From assembly GCA_902802755.1 (NCBI GenBank), contig CADCNH010000012.1, positions 1 to 64,000 on the forward strand: 64,000 nt of DNA. The letters run 5' to 3'. The notes under the pieces were generated by a model. That model was not told the DNA's origin. It searched no databases and worked only from the letters and a program-made list of their open reading frames with translations. Below, piece after piece: positions 25,774 to 35,341 of the stretch (position 1 is its first letter; each line of letters begins with the position of its first letter). Source of the stretch: an uncultured Bacteroidota bacterium. GTDB taxonomy: Bacteria; Bacteroidota; Bacteroidia; Bacteroidales; WCHB1-69. A program made the position numbers and the translations under genes.

Positions 25774-26244
25774 TTATCCAGCAAGGGTGCAGGTGGCGAG
25801 GCAAACAACTCCTTCGCCGCTGCCCACAAAGCCCATCTTTTCATTGGTTTTCGCTTTAATGGTAAGTCGAGCGGGTTCGATTTCCATCACTTCAGCAAGG
25901 GTTTGCACCATCGCATCATGATATGGTGACATTTTGGGCTGCTCTATCACGATAGTACAATCCACATTATTGATTTTCAGTCTTTTCTGAGACAACAACT
26001 CCACCACTTTGGCCAACAAAATCTTGCTGTCAATGTTTTTATACCGACTATCTGTATCTGGGAAATGACTGCCAATATCACTCAGGCCAGCGGCACCCAA
26101 AAGTGCGTCACAAATGGCATGAATCAAGGCGTCGCCATCGGAATGGGCCACACAACCCTTCTCGAAAGGAATCTCTACACCTCCCAAAACCAACCGTCTT
26201 CCTTCGGCCAAGCGATGCGAGTCATAACCTAAACCTACTCTCAT
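25774..26244 (-). CDS. ispF: 2-C-methyl-D-erythritol 2,4-cyclodiphosphate synthase
   Basis: 156-residue zinc enzyme of the non-mevalonate isoprenoid pathway. Seen: MRVGLGYDSHRLAEGR (metal ligands Asp and His), GVEIPFEKGCVAHSDGDALIHA (the conserved HSDGDxLxHA box), GSHFPDTDSRYKNIDS, and at the end ARLTIKAKTNEKMGFVGSGEGV with the typical E-x-G-F-x-G-R/S-x-E-G loop. Full length for the family. It lies 16 nt downstream of porV on the same strand, so it may share the porU-porV transcript. Confidence 0.95.
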   Translation of the reverse strand: MRVGLGYDSHRLAEGRRLVLGGVEIPFEKGCVAHSDGDALIHAICDALLGAAGLSDIGSHFPDTDSRYKNIDSKILLAKVVELLSQKRLKINNVDCTIVIEQPKMSPYHDAMVQTLAEVMEIEPARLTIKAKTNEKMGFVGSGEGVVCLATCTLAG

Positions 26245-26260
26245 GATTCAGATATAATCT

Positions 26261-27535
26261 TTATAATCTATCCAACTTACCTTGGGGCTTGTCTTGTTTT
26301 CTGATTTCATCCTTGTTGAATGACTTCAGGTCAAAGGACAAGGTAAAACGAAGGGTATGTTCCAATGGATGGTGCTGATCACTTACAGAAAACAGGTAAG
26401 ACACATCAATCTGGAAGATATTATAATGCAAACCTGCACCAAAAGTCAAATATTTACGGTTGCCCTTGTATTTACTTTCAAAGAAACCGCCAGTACGCAC
26501 AAACAAAAGGTTATTGTATGAATATTCCAAGCCAAAAGACCAGGCCAGCTCATACAATTCCTCTTTGAATCCATTCGGAGCATCATAAAATGACTGGAAG
26601 ATACCCTGGGCAGATGACACTCTGTTGTTCTTACCAGAAATGATATATCTTTCATTGGTTATGGAATCACGTCCCCATTTTGGAGGTGTAGGCACCAATA
26701 ATTTGTTCATTTCACCCATAATGGCAAGGCTGTTATAGCCATCAAAATCCATGGTATAGGACAAACCTATCTTCAAATTGGCTGGCAGAAAGTCACGAGC
26801 TTCGGGAGATGCATTGGAAGAATAAGTCATCTTGTTTCCCATGTTGGAAATATTGATACCCAAACGAACCGTACTATTTTCCATACCTTTCGTTCTGAAA
26901 TCCTGTTCATACAACATGGACAAGTCAGCAGCACCAGCCAAACCTGGTTTGCCACTGGCACTATACATATCATAACTTGCCGTAATATTTGAATAAATAA
27001 AACGCGGGGTCAACGCCATGGAGAACACATCTGTCAGCTTACGGGCGTATGTGAAATCGATGGCAAACTCATTCGGAGTAGGATTGGCATAAACCTGACC
27101 ATATTCATCGGTAAAGTCAATAGTACCCAAATGGAAATATCTCAAAGAGAAGGCGATAGCATCCATATCCGTAATCTTCCAAAAGGCACTCAAGTAAGCC
27201 AGGTTGATACCCAATGACTTGCTCAAGCTGGTCAACCAAGGGCTATAAGAGAATGAAATACCGAATTTGCTTTTGTTGAACACATACTTGGAAGGATTGT
27301 GATGCTGGGAATTGGCATCCGCAGACGAGCAACTACCGATATCTCCCATACCAGCAGAACGGGCATCCGGAGCAATCATCAAAAAAGGAACCGCAGTTGT
27401 AATGGGGTTAAAATACTTCTCCATCAACTGCGATTTGGAAGGTTTCACCTGTCGTCCACTGGGATCGTAAGATTGTGCATAACTTATTGATATAACTACA
27501 GTTAAAGCCAACAATGTCAATAAGATTTTCTTCAT
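26261..27535 (-). CDS. porV: Type IX secretion outer-membrane protein PorV
   Basis: 424-residue beta-barrel of the FadL-like PorV/LptO family. PorV shuttles T9SS cargo from the translocon to the PorU sortase in the outer membrane. Seen: signal peptide ending in SYA with Gln as first mature residue, the family core PFLMIAPDARSAGMGDIG near residue 50, and alternating barrel strands to the end (FTFGAGLHYNIFQIDVSYL). It follows porU with a 57-nt gap, the same pairing as in Porphyromonas and Flavobacterium. Confidence 0.93.
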   Translation of the reverse strand: MKKILLTLLALTVVISISYAQSYDPSGRQVKPSKSQLMEKYFNPITTAVPFLMIAPDARSAGMGDIGSCSSADANSQHHNPSKYVFNKSKFGISFSYSPWLTSLSKSLGINLAYLSAFWKITDMDAIAFSLRYFHLGTIDFTDEYGQVYANPTPNEFAIDFTYARKLTDVFSMALTPRFIYSNITASYDMYSASGKPGLAGAADLSMLYEQDFRTKGMENSTVRLGINISNMGNKMTYSSNASPEARDFLPANLKIGLSYTMDFDGYNSLAIMGEMNKLLVPTPPKWGRDSITNERYIISGKNNRVSSAQGIFQSFYDAPNGFKEELYELAWSFGLEYSYNNLLFVRTGGFFESKYKGNRKYLTFGAGLHYNIFQIDVSYLFSVSDQHHPLEHTLRFTLSFDLKSFNKDEIRKQDKPQGKLDRL

Positions 27536-27592
27536 TTTTTCAATATTAATTTTAGTAATAAAGTTAGATAACGATGATATTTCAAATTTATT

Positions 27593-30500
27593 TTACAAAA
27601 GTACAATTTTTTCTATTTTCTCAGCCGATTTACCGTCCGAGGTACGAACTTTTAAGCGATAGATATAGGTTCCTTTACCTATTTTGTCCCCAAAATCATC
27701 CCTGCCGTCCCAGTCAATAGCCTGGCTACGAGAGCCTTCTGAATACATGCTGGTGCTGATGGTTTTAATCAATTTTCCACTGATAGTAAATATCTGTATC
27801 AGCACATCCAGATTTTCTCCGGGATGATTGTGCTCAAAAAAGAACGACGTATGCGTAGTGAAAGGATTGGGATAATTCAGCACATGGTCCAAGGTCAAAG
27901 AAGCGTCGTTGGCCACCTCAAACTCTAATTCTTTTTCGGATACATTATTTAATATATCCCACGCTCTGATTTTCAACTTATGCGTTCCCGTTGACAAATC
28001 CCTCAATTGATAACGAACCTGTCCCTGATTGGAGCTGTCTTGTATCGCCTCATAATAATCGTTAAGAATGATTTGTCCATCATTGTTTCCATCGATGATG
28101 GCCACCAAGTCATGTCCTACCCCATTGCCTGTGGTATTGATGCCCAATTCGTCTTTCAGCTTGATAATCAACACAGGATCAGCATTGGTCAAACCTTTGT
28201 TCACAAAATTCTCATCATTCAAATACACATCGATTTCCGGTCCTTCCTTATCATCATATGCGATATTACTGTTTCCACCCACTATAAACCCATCAAAATA
28301 GCCTGCTGCATCTGCCTGCTCGCTTCTCGCATAATAGCTAAACTTACCATTTCCGTATGTATAATTTATATCTTTTGGTATCGTAAACCTGATTTCAAAC
28401 TTACCATTTTTCACCGTATTATTCCCTTTGAACAAAATACTCTTCTGCACATCAAATTCGGCTTCAGGGCTCTCATTCGGATCATTGGAAAGGGTGGTTA
28501 CGGTTACCTTTTTGTCGAAGAAGGAAGTAAAAAGATTGCCATTAAAATCGCTCAAAGTATTTCCTTGCACATCGGTCACACGACCTTTCACCACCACCTG
28601 AGAGAGTGCTTTCAAAGTATCTGTCAAAGCGTTCACCGACATACCATTTACCGAGTCTGTAATTACCTTAAACTTAGGAACTGCCAATGGCATTGAGGGG
28701 TCACCGATAAGCACAAACATGGAGATGGCATCGTTATTGCCACCATAGTCATTCTTAGCCAGCCTATTCATTTCGCCCATAGTTCTGACATGACCATATG
28801 ATGTATTGAATAACCTACTGAATAGCTTTTGGGCATACGAAGAATTCGACCCACCGTAGGCCACGCGGGAAGTTGTTATCAGGGCGGTAGAACCTCCGTT
28901 GGTATTGAAGAAACAAGCTTCAGCGGGTGAAACCATAGCACGGTCATACCAGGCAAAATCGCACGACAAAGTCATGATAACAGGCTGGTTATATGCATTA
29001 TGCCAGTCATTAATATCCGAAAACTCCAAGATACGCTCATGTGCCCATCCATCTTTTCCACTATGACCCACGTAGGTAAGGAAAAGAGAGCCACGGTCCA
29101 TTCTGTCGTTAATTGCAGTATTGACTGCAGGATAACGCTGTCCACCCGAATTTGACCGCTGGGGATACGCGTCACAATATATTTTATCCAAATTTATGGT
29201 TTTATTGGCTTCCTGAACAATAGCCGCACAACGTTCTGCCGTTTTCAGATGCTCGTTCTGGTCGCCATCATCAGCCACAAAACAAATAATATTACGCCAG
29301 TCGGCCCAATTTGACACCTGTGTTGAAGAAGCGGACACCAAATTCCGGGCAGCAGTATAATTAATACTTTTGGTCACAGCCACATTAGCCTGCGCCGCAG
29401 TGGTAACAGGGAAACGCCCCACCGCCACATCCACAAGACCATGAGCATACAATCCTTCCCCATCATCCAAGATACCAAAGAAATCATCATTGGTTCGGAA
29501 CGCACTTTCCAACAAACTATTACCTGTAGGACGCTGATAATTTGGCACAAAGAGAGAAGTTCCCGACACACGACCCCTGTAATCGTACGAGGGGCGACCA
29601 AAAAGCAACAAATATTTAGGGTATACACCTCCCGACTTCTCATAAATCATCTTCATATAATCCCGAATAGCTACCGGATCTTGCGCCCCAGAGGAGAACT
29701 CATTATAGATTTGAGCTGGTGTTACAATCTTTATGCTCAAACCCTGTTCCTGACGACGCACAGACGCCAGACGCTCTGCCTGGCTCCAAAAATCAGGATG
29801 TGCAACAATAATCATATCTACCTGATAATCAGAACTATGAAGATTCTGATTTTGAACTTGGCCGATAGTTTTTACTGACTTATAGGATGAACCATCGAAG
29901 GCAACATATTGGCGAAATGCGGTATCTTGCACCACAAACTGATAATTGGAGCCATTCCAGCTGCCAGGCAATTGAAAAGCGCTAGCCGGATCGGTCACAT
30001 CCCATACCCGTACCGAAGAATTTGCATTGGAAATCGCATATCGGCTAACGGCATTATTGGCAATATACTTGCCATTGTTGAAGTTCAGCTGTCCACCAGA
30101 TAGGGACAGACGACACATAGCCTGCACCGCCAAGTAATCAAGATAGCCCTTTGTTAAAGACGATGAACGACTGTAAGTTAAGCTAATAGACAATGTAGAT
30201 TGACTGGGTGTGAATGAAAAAGTCGCCTGTTCCCGACGAGCGACAGCACCTGTCATGGCAGAAATCGGAAGACTTCCTATGGTGCTACCATTAAGTGCTA
30301 CCGAGAAAATTGAATTGGACACCGCAGTAGATGCCGCAACTATCTTAAATTGAGCCGGTTCTGCCTTCACATTGGGTAATTCGATACTATAGCTGCGCTG
30401 CGTGGTCACATCAAACAAATCGCCAAACCATTCCTGCCCGCTTTCGCCCAGATTAACAGCATCCACCTCGTAATATTTATAGGCCAAATAATCCGAAACC

Positions 30501-31432
30501 GACTGAGTTTCTGGCAAGGTTACCGCTTCGCCTGTTGTGATACGCTTCCCCACCCCATTGCCAGACACAGAGATAAAATAATAACTATTATCAGAATAAA
30601 TGTTATAATCATGAGAAAAAGTTCGTGTTGTAGGATCAAAAGAAACCCTGTGAGGCGACTTGGCATAAAACACCAAATAATCACCGGCACCAAACACACC
30701 GTCACCACCATCGTGGACCACAATGGGCAGTTCCAGCAGGTCGTCGGGACGGTCAGTACCGCACACCTCCGACAAACGTCCCGTGCCATTGCCAAAAACA
30801 GACAGCTGTGACGAAGCCACCTGTAAGGCCGAGAAACCCATCTGCACCAAATCCTCAAATGAGACTTTATGCAAGCCCGTTTCCGACACAGCGACTTTGT
30901 ACCACAGACCTGTGGACAAGACCGAATTAGCCACATACGAACGAGCCTTGGTGGCAGTTTTTGCCAGATACTTAGGAATGATATTGATATCGCAGGACAA
31001 CAACCTGCTGATATTTCCCGAACCATCGACGATGAATGGCAATAAAGTGAGCATTGCGTATGCTTTTCCACGTTCAGCATAGCAATGGACCTCCGGCTCC
31101 AATTGTGACTTTAACAAAGCGGCAGGCACCAGATTTTTGTCTTTCGCAGGCAAAGGTTCAAAGCGCGCATTAGAGACTTGCACCTCGCAATCCGAAAAAA
31201 AGTTATCAACAGCTATTTTTTGAAAAAAAAGCGGCAAATCTCCGTAACGAAAATCCGAAATTGCATTCTCAAAATTCAAAAATTCAAGGCTAAAATCCTC
31301 ATCAATTTTGTATATCAGATTCTCAGTCCACTGGACAGATACTTTTTTTTGTATATTTTGTGCTTGAATATCAACAACTTGCAAAATCACAAGCGAAAAA
31401 AGTATAACAAGCACCCAAGATTTCGATCTCAT
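27593..31432 (-). CDS. porU: Type IX secretion sortase PorU (C25-family protease)
   Basis: 1279 residues. PorU removes the C-terminal sorting domain of T9SS cargo and attaches the product to A-LPS at the cell surface. Signal peptide ends at IQA with Gln at +1. The gingipain-like C25 domain spans about 540-930, with His790 in LTYVGHSG and Cys824 in MTLSCDFAW; their spacing of 34 residues agrees with the known PorU pair. The C-terminal ~85 residues (LNYPNPFTTHTSFFFEHN ... KGTYIYRLKV) are a FlgD/type A-like domain. It is divergent from the porP gene, 156 nt away. Confidence 0.93.
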   Translation of the reverse strand: MRSKSWVLVILFSLVILQVVDIQAQNIQKKVSVQWTENLIYKIDEDFSLEFLNFENAISDFRYGDLPLFFQKIAVDNFFSDCEVQVSNARFEPLPAKDKNLVPAALLKSQLEPEVHCYAERGKAYAMLTLLPFIVDGSGNISRLLSCDINIIPKYLAKTATKARSYVANSVLSTGLWYKVAVSETGLHKVSFEDLVQMGFSALQVASSQLSVFGNGTGRLSEVCGTDRPDDLLELPIVVHDGGDGVFGAGDYLVFYAKSPHRVSFDPTTRTFSHDYNIYSDNSYYFISVSGNGVGKRITTGEAVTLPETQSVSDYLAYKYYEVDAVNLGESGQEWFGDLFDVTTQRSYSIELPNVKAEPAQFKIVAASTAVSNSIFSVALNGSTIGSLPISAMTGAVARREQATFSFTPSQSTLSISLTYSRSSSLTKGYLDYLAVQAMCRLSLSGGQLNFNNGKYIANNAVSRYAISNANSSVRVWDVTDPASAFQLPGSWNGSNYQFVVQDTAFRQYVAFDGSSYKSVKTIGQVQNQNLHSSDYQVDMIIVAHPDFWSQAERLASVRRQEQGLSIKIVTPAQIYNEFSSGAQDPVAIRDYMKMIYEKSGGVYPKYLLLFGRPSYDYRGRVSGTSLFVPNYQRPTGNSLLESAFRTNDDFFGILDDGEGLYAHGLVDVAVGRFPVTTAAQANVAVTKSINYTAARNLVSASSTQVSNWADWRNIICFVADDGDQNEHLKTAERCAAIVQEANKTINLDKIYCDAYPQRSNSGGQRYPAVNTAINDRMDRGSLFLTYVGHSGKDGWAHERILEFSDINDWHNAYNQPVIMTLSCDFAWYDRAMVSPAEACFFNTNGGSTALITTSRVAYGGSNSSYAQKLFSRLFNTSYGHVRTMGEMNRLAKNDYGGNNDAISMFVLIGDPSMPLAVPKFKVITDSVNGMSVNALTDTLKALSQVVVKGRVTDVQGNTLSDFNGNLFTSFFDKKVTVTTLSNDPNESPEAEFDVQKSILFKGNNTVKNGKFEIRFTIPKDINYTYGNGKFSYYARSEQADAAGYFDGFIVGGNSNIAYDDKEGPEIDVYLNDENFVNKGLTNADPVLIIKLKDELGINTTGNGVGHDLVAIIDGNNDGQIILNDYYEAIQDSSNQGQVRYQLRDLSTGTHKLKIRAWDILNNVSEKELEFEVANDASLTLDHVLNYPNPFTTHTSFFFEHNHPGENLDVLIQIFTISGKLIKTISTSMYSEGSRSQAIDWDGRDDFGDKIGKGTYIYRLKVRTSDGKSAEKIEKIVLL

Positions 31433-31561
31433 AAAACGTTATTAAAATACAAGTCGTGTTTTCACACTTCAAGGAACGTAAAAACAGCTTGCAAAATTGC
31501 AAAAAAAATAAATGCGGAAGAAAAATAAAAGTAAAATAATGGAGTTAAAGAAAAAAATTTG

Positions 31562-31569
31562 TAATTTTG
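31562..31569 (+). promoter_or_regulatory. -7 element of porP-gldJ
   Basis: Reads TAATTTTG (then CGGATTAAAA), 19 nt before the ATG at 31589. No terminator separates porP and gldJ, so it probably serves both. Confidence 0.5.
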
Positions 31570-31588
31570 CGGATTAAAAAATAAAACC

Positions 31589-32602
31589 ATGCATAAGCGA
31601 ATTCTGATAATAATCACCACCTGCCTGGTCATTCTGGGACAGAGCATTAACGCGCAGGATGCACATTTTTCCCAATTCTACGCCAATCCGCTTTATCTGA
31701 ATCCAGCCTTTGCCGGCACCAATGTATGCCCCCGCATAGCATTGAACTTCCGCGATCAATGGCCATCGATGAAGGGAACTTTCATGTCCTTCTCCGCTTC
31801 TTACGACCAGCATTTCGACAAGATTGCCGGTGGTATTGGTGTTTTGGCTTTCGGTGACCGCTGCGGTCAGGATGCCACCATCCAAACCTACGAGGCCAGT
31901 TTCATGTATTCATTCAAAGTCAAAGTCAGCAAGAAATTCAACATGCGCTTTGCTTTGCAGTTCTCCTATCTGGCCAACATCCTGGATGTCACCAAGCTTA
32001 CTTTCGGTGATATGATTGACCCGAAATATGGTTTTATATACCAGACCAATGAAAATCTGGCAGCATGGAACAACACCACTGACCATAGCTTCGACTTGGC
32101 AGCAGGTTTCCTGGGATACACAAACCTGAGATTTTTCAACCTGTACTTCGGTTATGCAGCCCATCACCTCAACATGCCATACGTCAGCTTCATTCAGCAG
32201 GAAAGATACAGAATGCCCATGAAGCACACCGCCCATATCGGTGCCAGCTTCGATGTGAAACGTAAAAGTAAAAAAGAACATAACTTCGGAGATATCTCAC
32301 TGAGTCCCAATATCATCTTCCAATATCAAGGAGGACTTATGTACATGAGTGAAGGTATGTACCTCAACCTGTATCCTGTTACCCTGGGAGCCTGGTTGCG
32401 TCACAGCTTCAAGAATGTAGATGCTGTCATCTTCAGTGCTGGTGTTGAATACCAGTTTATCCGCATCGGTTACTCCTACGACCTTACCGTTAGCAAGCTG
32501 ATTAACCTGACAGGTGGTGCCCACGAGGTGTCTTTGCAGTTCCTCCTGCCTTGTCCCGAGAAACGCAAAGCCATCAAAGAACTTGAATGTCCTTCATTCT
32601 AA
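31589..32602 (+). CDS. PorP/SprF-family type IX secretion membrane protein
   Basis: 337 residues. Signal peptide to INA, with Gln at +1. The mature start DAHFSQFYANPLYLNPAFAGT is the hallmark of PorP/SprF proteins, outer-membrane barrels that anchor T9SS-linked complexes or handle SprB-type cargo export. Barrel strands continue to the end (YQFIRIGYSYDLTVSKL). Bacteroidota carry several paralogues, so this copy need not be the core PorP; its position next to gldJ and porU argues for a core role. Confidence 0.9.
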   Translation: MHKRILIIITTCLVILGQSINAQDAHFSQFYANPLYLNPAFAGTNVCPRIALNFRDQWPSMKGTFMSFSASYDQHFDKIAGGIGVLAFGDRCGQDATIQTYEASFMYSFKVKVSKKFNMRFALQFSYLANILDVTKLTFGDMIDPKYGFIYQTNENLAAWNNTTDHSFDLAAGFLGYTNLRFFNLYFGYAAHHLNMPYVSFIQQERYRMPMKHTAHIGASFDVKRKSKKEHNFGDISLSPNIIFQYQGGLMYMSEGMYLNLYPVTLGAWLRHSFKNVDAVIFSAGVEYQFIRIGYSYDLTVSKLINLTGGAHEVSLQFLLPCPEKRKAIKELECPSF

Positions 32603-32659
32603 TCATTAGTATAATAAAAACTACATTTTCATCGTTAATAAACAAAATCAATATAAATC

Positions 32660-34162
32660 ATGAATAAGTTCACCAAAACATCATTGCTGTTCTTCCTTGC
32701 AAGTTTTGCCATGTTATTCTCATCTTGCAAAAAAGAGGCCTCTCCAACCACAGGCTGGAACTACAACGACCCTAAGAACGGCGGATTTGAAGTATATCCA
32801 TTCACCGAACAGGAAACCGGTCCCGGCTTGGTATTCATCGAAGGTGGTTCCTTTGTCATGGGCCGCATGGAAGAAGATGTGATGCACGACGCCAACAACA
32901 CCCCGCGCAGAGTGTCTGTCGCCTCTTTCTACATGGACGAGTGCGAGGTCAGCAATGTTGACTACCTCGAATACCTCAACTGGTTAGACCGAGTGTTTGT
33001 GACCAACGACATGGCAGTCGTATATACCAACGCTCTTCCTGATGAAAACGTATGGAGAGAACGCCTCGGCTACAACGAACCCGATGTGGAAAACTATTTC
33101 AGATATCCGGCATACAGAGAATATCCCGTGGTGGGTGTCAGCTGGCTGCAGGCTGTGAATTATGCTGCTTGGCGTACCGACCGTGTAAACGAAAAGATTC
33201 TGGTGGACCATGGTTTCATCGATTGGGTACCTGAACCCAGTTTGGAAGGCTATTTCAGCACAGACGCTTACCTGACCTACGAATCCTACGAAGGCGAAAG
33301 CGACCATCGTCTGCAATACATCACTACCGGCGACTTCAGAAATGTGAAGATGGAAGACGGTATCCTGTTGCCGAAATACAGACTGCCCACCGAAGCCGAA
33401 TGGGAATATGCAGCTTACGCCAACATCGGCAATACGGTCAATGGCCGTATCCTGGAAAGAAAAGTTTATCCGTGGAACGGACACGCAATCCGTACAGAAG
33501 ACAAGAAATATATGGGTGAATTCATCGACAACACCCGCCTTGGCCGTGGTGACCTGATGGGTGTTGCAAGCGCACTGAACGACGCAGGTTTCAAGACTGT
33601 GAGAGTCAAATCCGGTTGGCCCAACGATTACGGCTTGTACCACATGGCCGGTAACGTGGCCGAATGGGTGATGGACGTTTACAGACAGTCATCCCACGAG
33701 GACGTTTCTGAGTTCAACCCCTTCAGAGGTAACTATTTTGAGACCAAGAAACTGTTGGAAGACGGTACCGTTGCTGAACGTGACAGCGTGGGTAAAATCC
33801 CCATGGTTCCCGTTTCAGACTTCAAAAACGACAGAAGACGCAACTACCGTTCCGCCGATAACAAGAACTACCTCGACGGCGACTGGGCATCCTTGTACAA
33901 CACCGACGAATGGAAATCCGGTGGCGTGGGCGACGAAAGCTCCACAGACCTGATGTACCCGAAGGAAACCGGCGACAACAACCCGATGTACTCCTTGGTC
34001 AGCGACCATGCCAGAGTATATAAAGGCGGTTCATGGAGAGACATTCCTTACTGGTGCTCACCCGGTGCCAGAAGATACATGGACGAGGACGAGTCCACCG
34101 ACTATATCGGCTTCCGCTGCGCCATGGCCCGTTTAGGCTCACAGTATTTGGGAGGAAAATAA
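32660..34162 (+). CDS. gldJ: SUMF1-fold lipoprotein GldJ
   Basis: 500-residue outer-membrane lipoprotein of the T9SS/gliding apparatus. Lipobox LFSSC puts the lipidated Cys at 23. The formylglycine-generating-enzyme (SUMF1) fold shows at GPGLVFIEGGSFVMG (~55), RRVSVASFYMDECEVSNVDY (~90), LPTEAEWEYAAYAN (~240), HMAGNVAEWVMDVY (~330) and the final KGGSWRD and YIGFRCAM. The insert MHDANNTP and NWLDRVF favour GldJ over its paralogue GldK/PorK. In Flavobacterium gldJ is also adjacent to porU and porV. Called GldJ with good but not absolute confidence. Confidence 0.85.
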   Translation: MNKFTKTSLLFFLASFAMLFSSCKKEASPTTGWNYNDPKNGGFEVYPFTEQETGPGLVFIEGGSFVMGRMEEDVMHDANNTPRRVSVASFYMDECEVSNVDYLEYLNWLDRVFVTNDMAVVYTNALPDENVWRERLGYNEPDVENYFRYPAYREYPVVGVSWLQAVNYAAWRTDRVNEKILVDHGFIDWVPEPSLEGYFSTDAYLTYESYEGESDHRLQYITTGDFRNVKMEDGILLPKYRLPTEAEWEYAAYANIGNTVNGRILERKVYPWNGHAIRTEDKKYMGEFIDNTRLGRGDLMGVASALNDAGFKTVRVKSGWPNDYGLYHMAGNVAEWVMDVYRQSSHEDVSEFNPFRGNYFETKKLLEDGTVAERDSVGKIPMVPVSDFKNDRRRNYRSADNKNYLDGDWASLYNTDEWKSGGVGDESSTDLMYPKETGDNNPMYSLVSDHARVYKGGSWRDIPYWCSPGARRYMDEDESTDYIGFRCAMARLGSQYLGGK

Positions 34163-34192
34163 GAGACGTTTCTTTTCCCCGAAACAAGATAG

Positions 34193-34224
34193 CAGGAAGG
34201 CAGCGATGTCTTCCTGTTTTTTTT
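34193..34224 (+). terminator. Terminator of porP-gldJ
   Basis: CAGGAAG (34193-34199) pairs with CTTCCTG (34210-34216) and is followed by eight T. Confidence 0.85.
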
Positions 34225-34272
34225 ATGATTTTAATAGTAGTATTAAAATACTTATATATAAGTTTTTTTTTG

Positions 34273-34280
34273 TATCTTTG
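34273..34280 (+). promoter_or_regulatory. -7 element of the pse locus
   Basis: TATCTTTG (then CAGGTTAAAT), 37 nt upstream of the pseB ATG at 34318. It also shows that the longer in-frame start at 34033, inside gldJ, is not real. Confidence 0.6.
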
Positions 34281-34317
34281 CAGGTTAAATAGAGAAAAAA
34301 ACAAAAAAACACCTAAT

Positions 34318-35340
34318 ATGCTCAATAACAAAGTTGTACTTATTACCGGAGGTACCGGTTCTTTTGGCAAAAAATTTGTCGAAGTAATATTACGTGATTA
34401 TCCGAATGTCAAAAAAATCATCATCTATTCACGTGATGAGCTGAAACAGTATGAACTGAAATTAAAATACTCCGAAGCAAAATACCCAATGATGCGCTTC
34501 TTTATCGGAGATGTACGTGATTTAGAGCGTTTAACCCGTGCATGCGAAGGTGTGGATGTGATCATCCATGCTGCAGCCATCAAGCAGGTGGATACTGCGG
34601 AATATAATCCAGAAGAATGCATCAAAACCAATGTACATGGTGCGCAGAATGTAATCAAAGCCGCTTTGGCTTGTGGTGTTCACGATGTGGTGGCTCTTTC
34701 CACCGACAAAGCATGTGCTCCCATTAATTTGTACGGAGCGACCAAACTGACTTCTGACAAGCTTTTCACAGCGGCCAATAACATCAAAGGCTCAAAAGAT
34801 ATACGTTTCTCTGTGGTACGTTATGGAAATGTCATGGGATCGCGCGGTTCTGTAATTCCTTTCTTCATTCGCAAACGGGATGAAGGTGCAAGTTCGATTC
34901 CCATAACTGATATGCGAATGACCCGCTTCAACATCTCATTGGAAGCAGGTGTTGCCATGGTGATGTATGCTATTGGACATCATCTGGGTGGAGAAATTTT
35001 TGTGCCCAAAATCCCGTCCTATCACATTAAGGATGTGGCAACGGCCATCGCGCCGAATATTCCCCAAGTGGAAATAGGTATTCGTCCTGGCGAGAAACTT
35101 CACGAGGAAATGATTACTGTTACGGACGCATTAGACACCATAGACTTGGGCAAATATTATGTGATTATGCCTTCGGTTTCATACATGCATTCTCGTGAGG
35201 ATTTTATCAAGCATCACAATGCGAAACCTGTACCAGATGGCTTCCATTATAGTTCTGACAGTAATACCGAATGGGAGACTGTAGAGACCATGCGGGAGAA
35301 AATCCGCCAGTTTGTAGATCCCAATTTTATCGTGAAATAA
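34318..35340 (+). CDS. pseB: UDP-GlcNAc 4,6-dehydratase (inverting), PseB
   Basis: First pseudaminic acid enzyme: converts UDP-GlcNAc to the 4-keto-6-deoxy-L-arabino sugar. 340 residues from the ATG at 34318. NAD motif TGGTGSFG near residue 10, and the short-chain dehydrogenase catalytic box STDKACAPINLYGATKL, the form specific to inverting 4,6-dehydratases (PseB/FlaA1), near 130. IRPGEKLHEEMIT near 260 is also family-typical. pseC starts 1 nt after its stop, so the two are coupled. CapD-like dehydratases are related, but PseC next door settles the pathway. Confidence 0.92.
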   Translation: MLNNKVVLITGGTGSFGKKFVEVILRDYPNVKKIIIYSRDELKQYELKLKYSEAKYPMMRFFIGDVRDLERLTRACEGVDVIIHAAAIKQVDTAEYNPEECIKTNVHGAQNVIKAALACGVHDVVALSTDKACAPINLYGATKLTSDKLFTAANNIKGSKDIRFSVVRYGNVMGSRGSVIPFFIRKRDEGASSIPITDMRMTRFNISLEAGVAMVMYAIGHHLGGEIFVPKIPSYHIKDVATAIAPNIPQVEIGIRPGEKLHEEMITVTDALDTIDLGKYYVIMPSVSYMHSREDFIKHHNAKPVPDGFHYSSDSNTEWETVETMREKIRQFVDPNFIVK

Positions 35341-35341
35341 G

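Noticed and set aside
28007..28696. 229-residue frame antisense to porU
   Set aside because: porU runs through here intact; the antisense frame has no family signature.
32660..34162. GldK/PorK instead of GldJ
   Set aside because: Wording such as MHDANNTP and LEYLNWLDRVF, and the link to porU-porV, fit GldJ; gldL/gldM/gldN do not follow.
34033..34317. Extended N-terminus for pseB
   Set aside because: This part lies inside gldJ, across its terminator and the pseB promoter; the ATG at 34318 gives the canonical PseB start.
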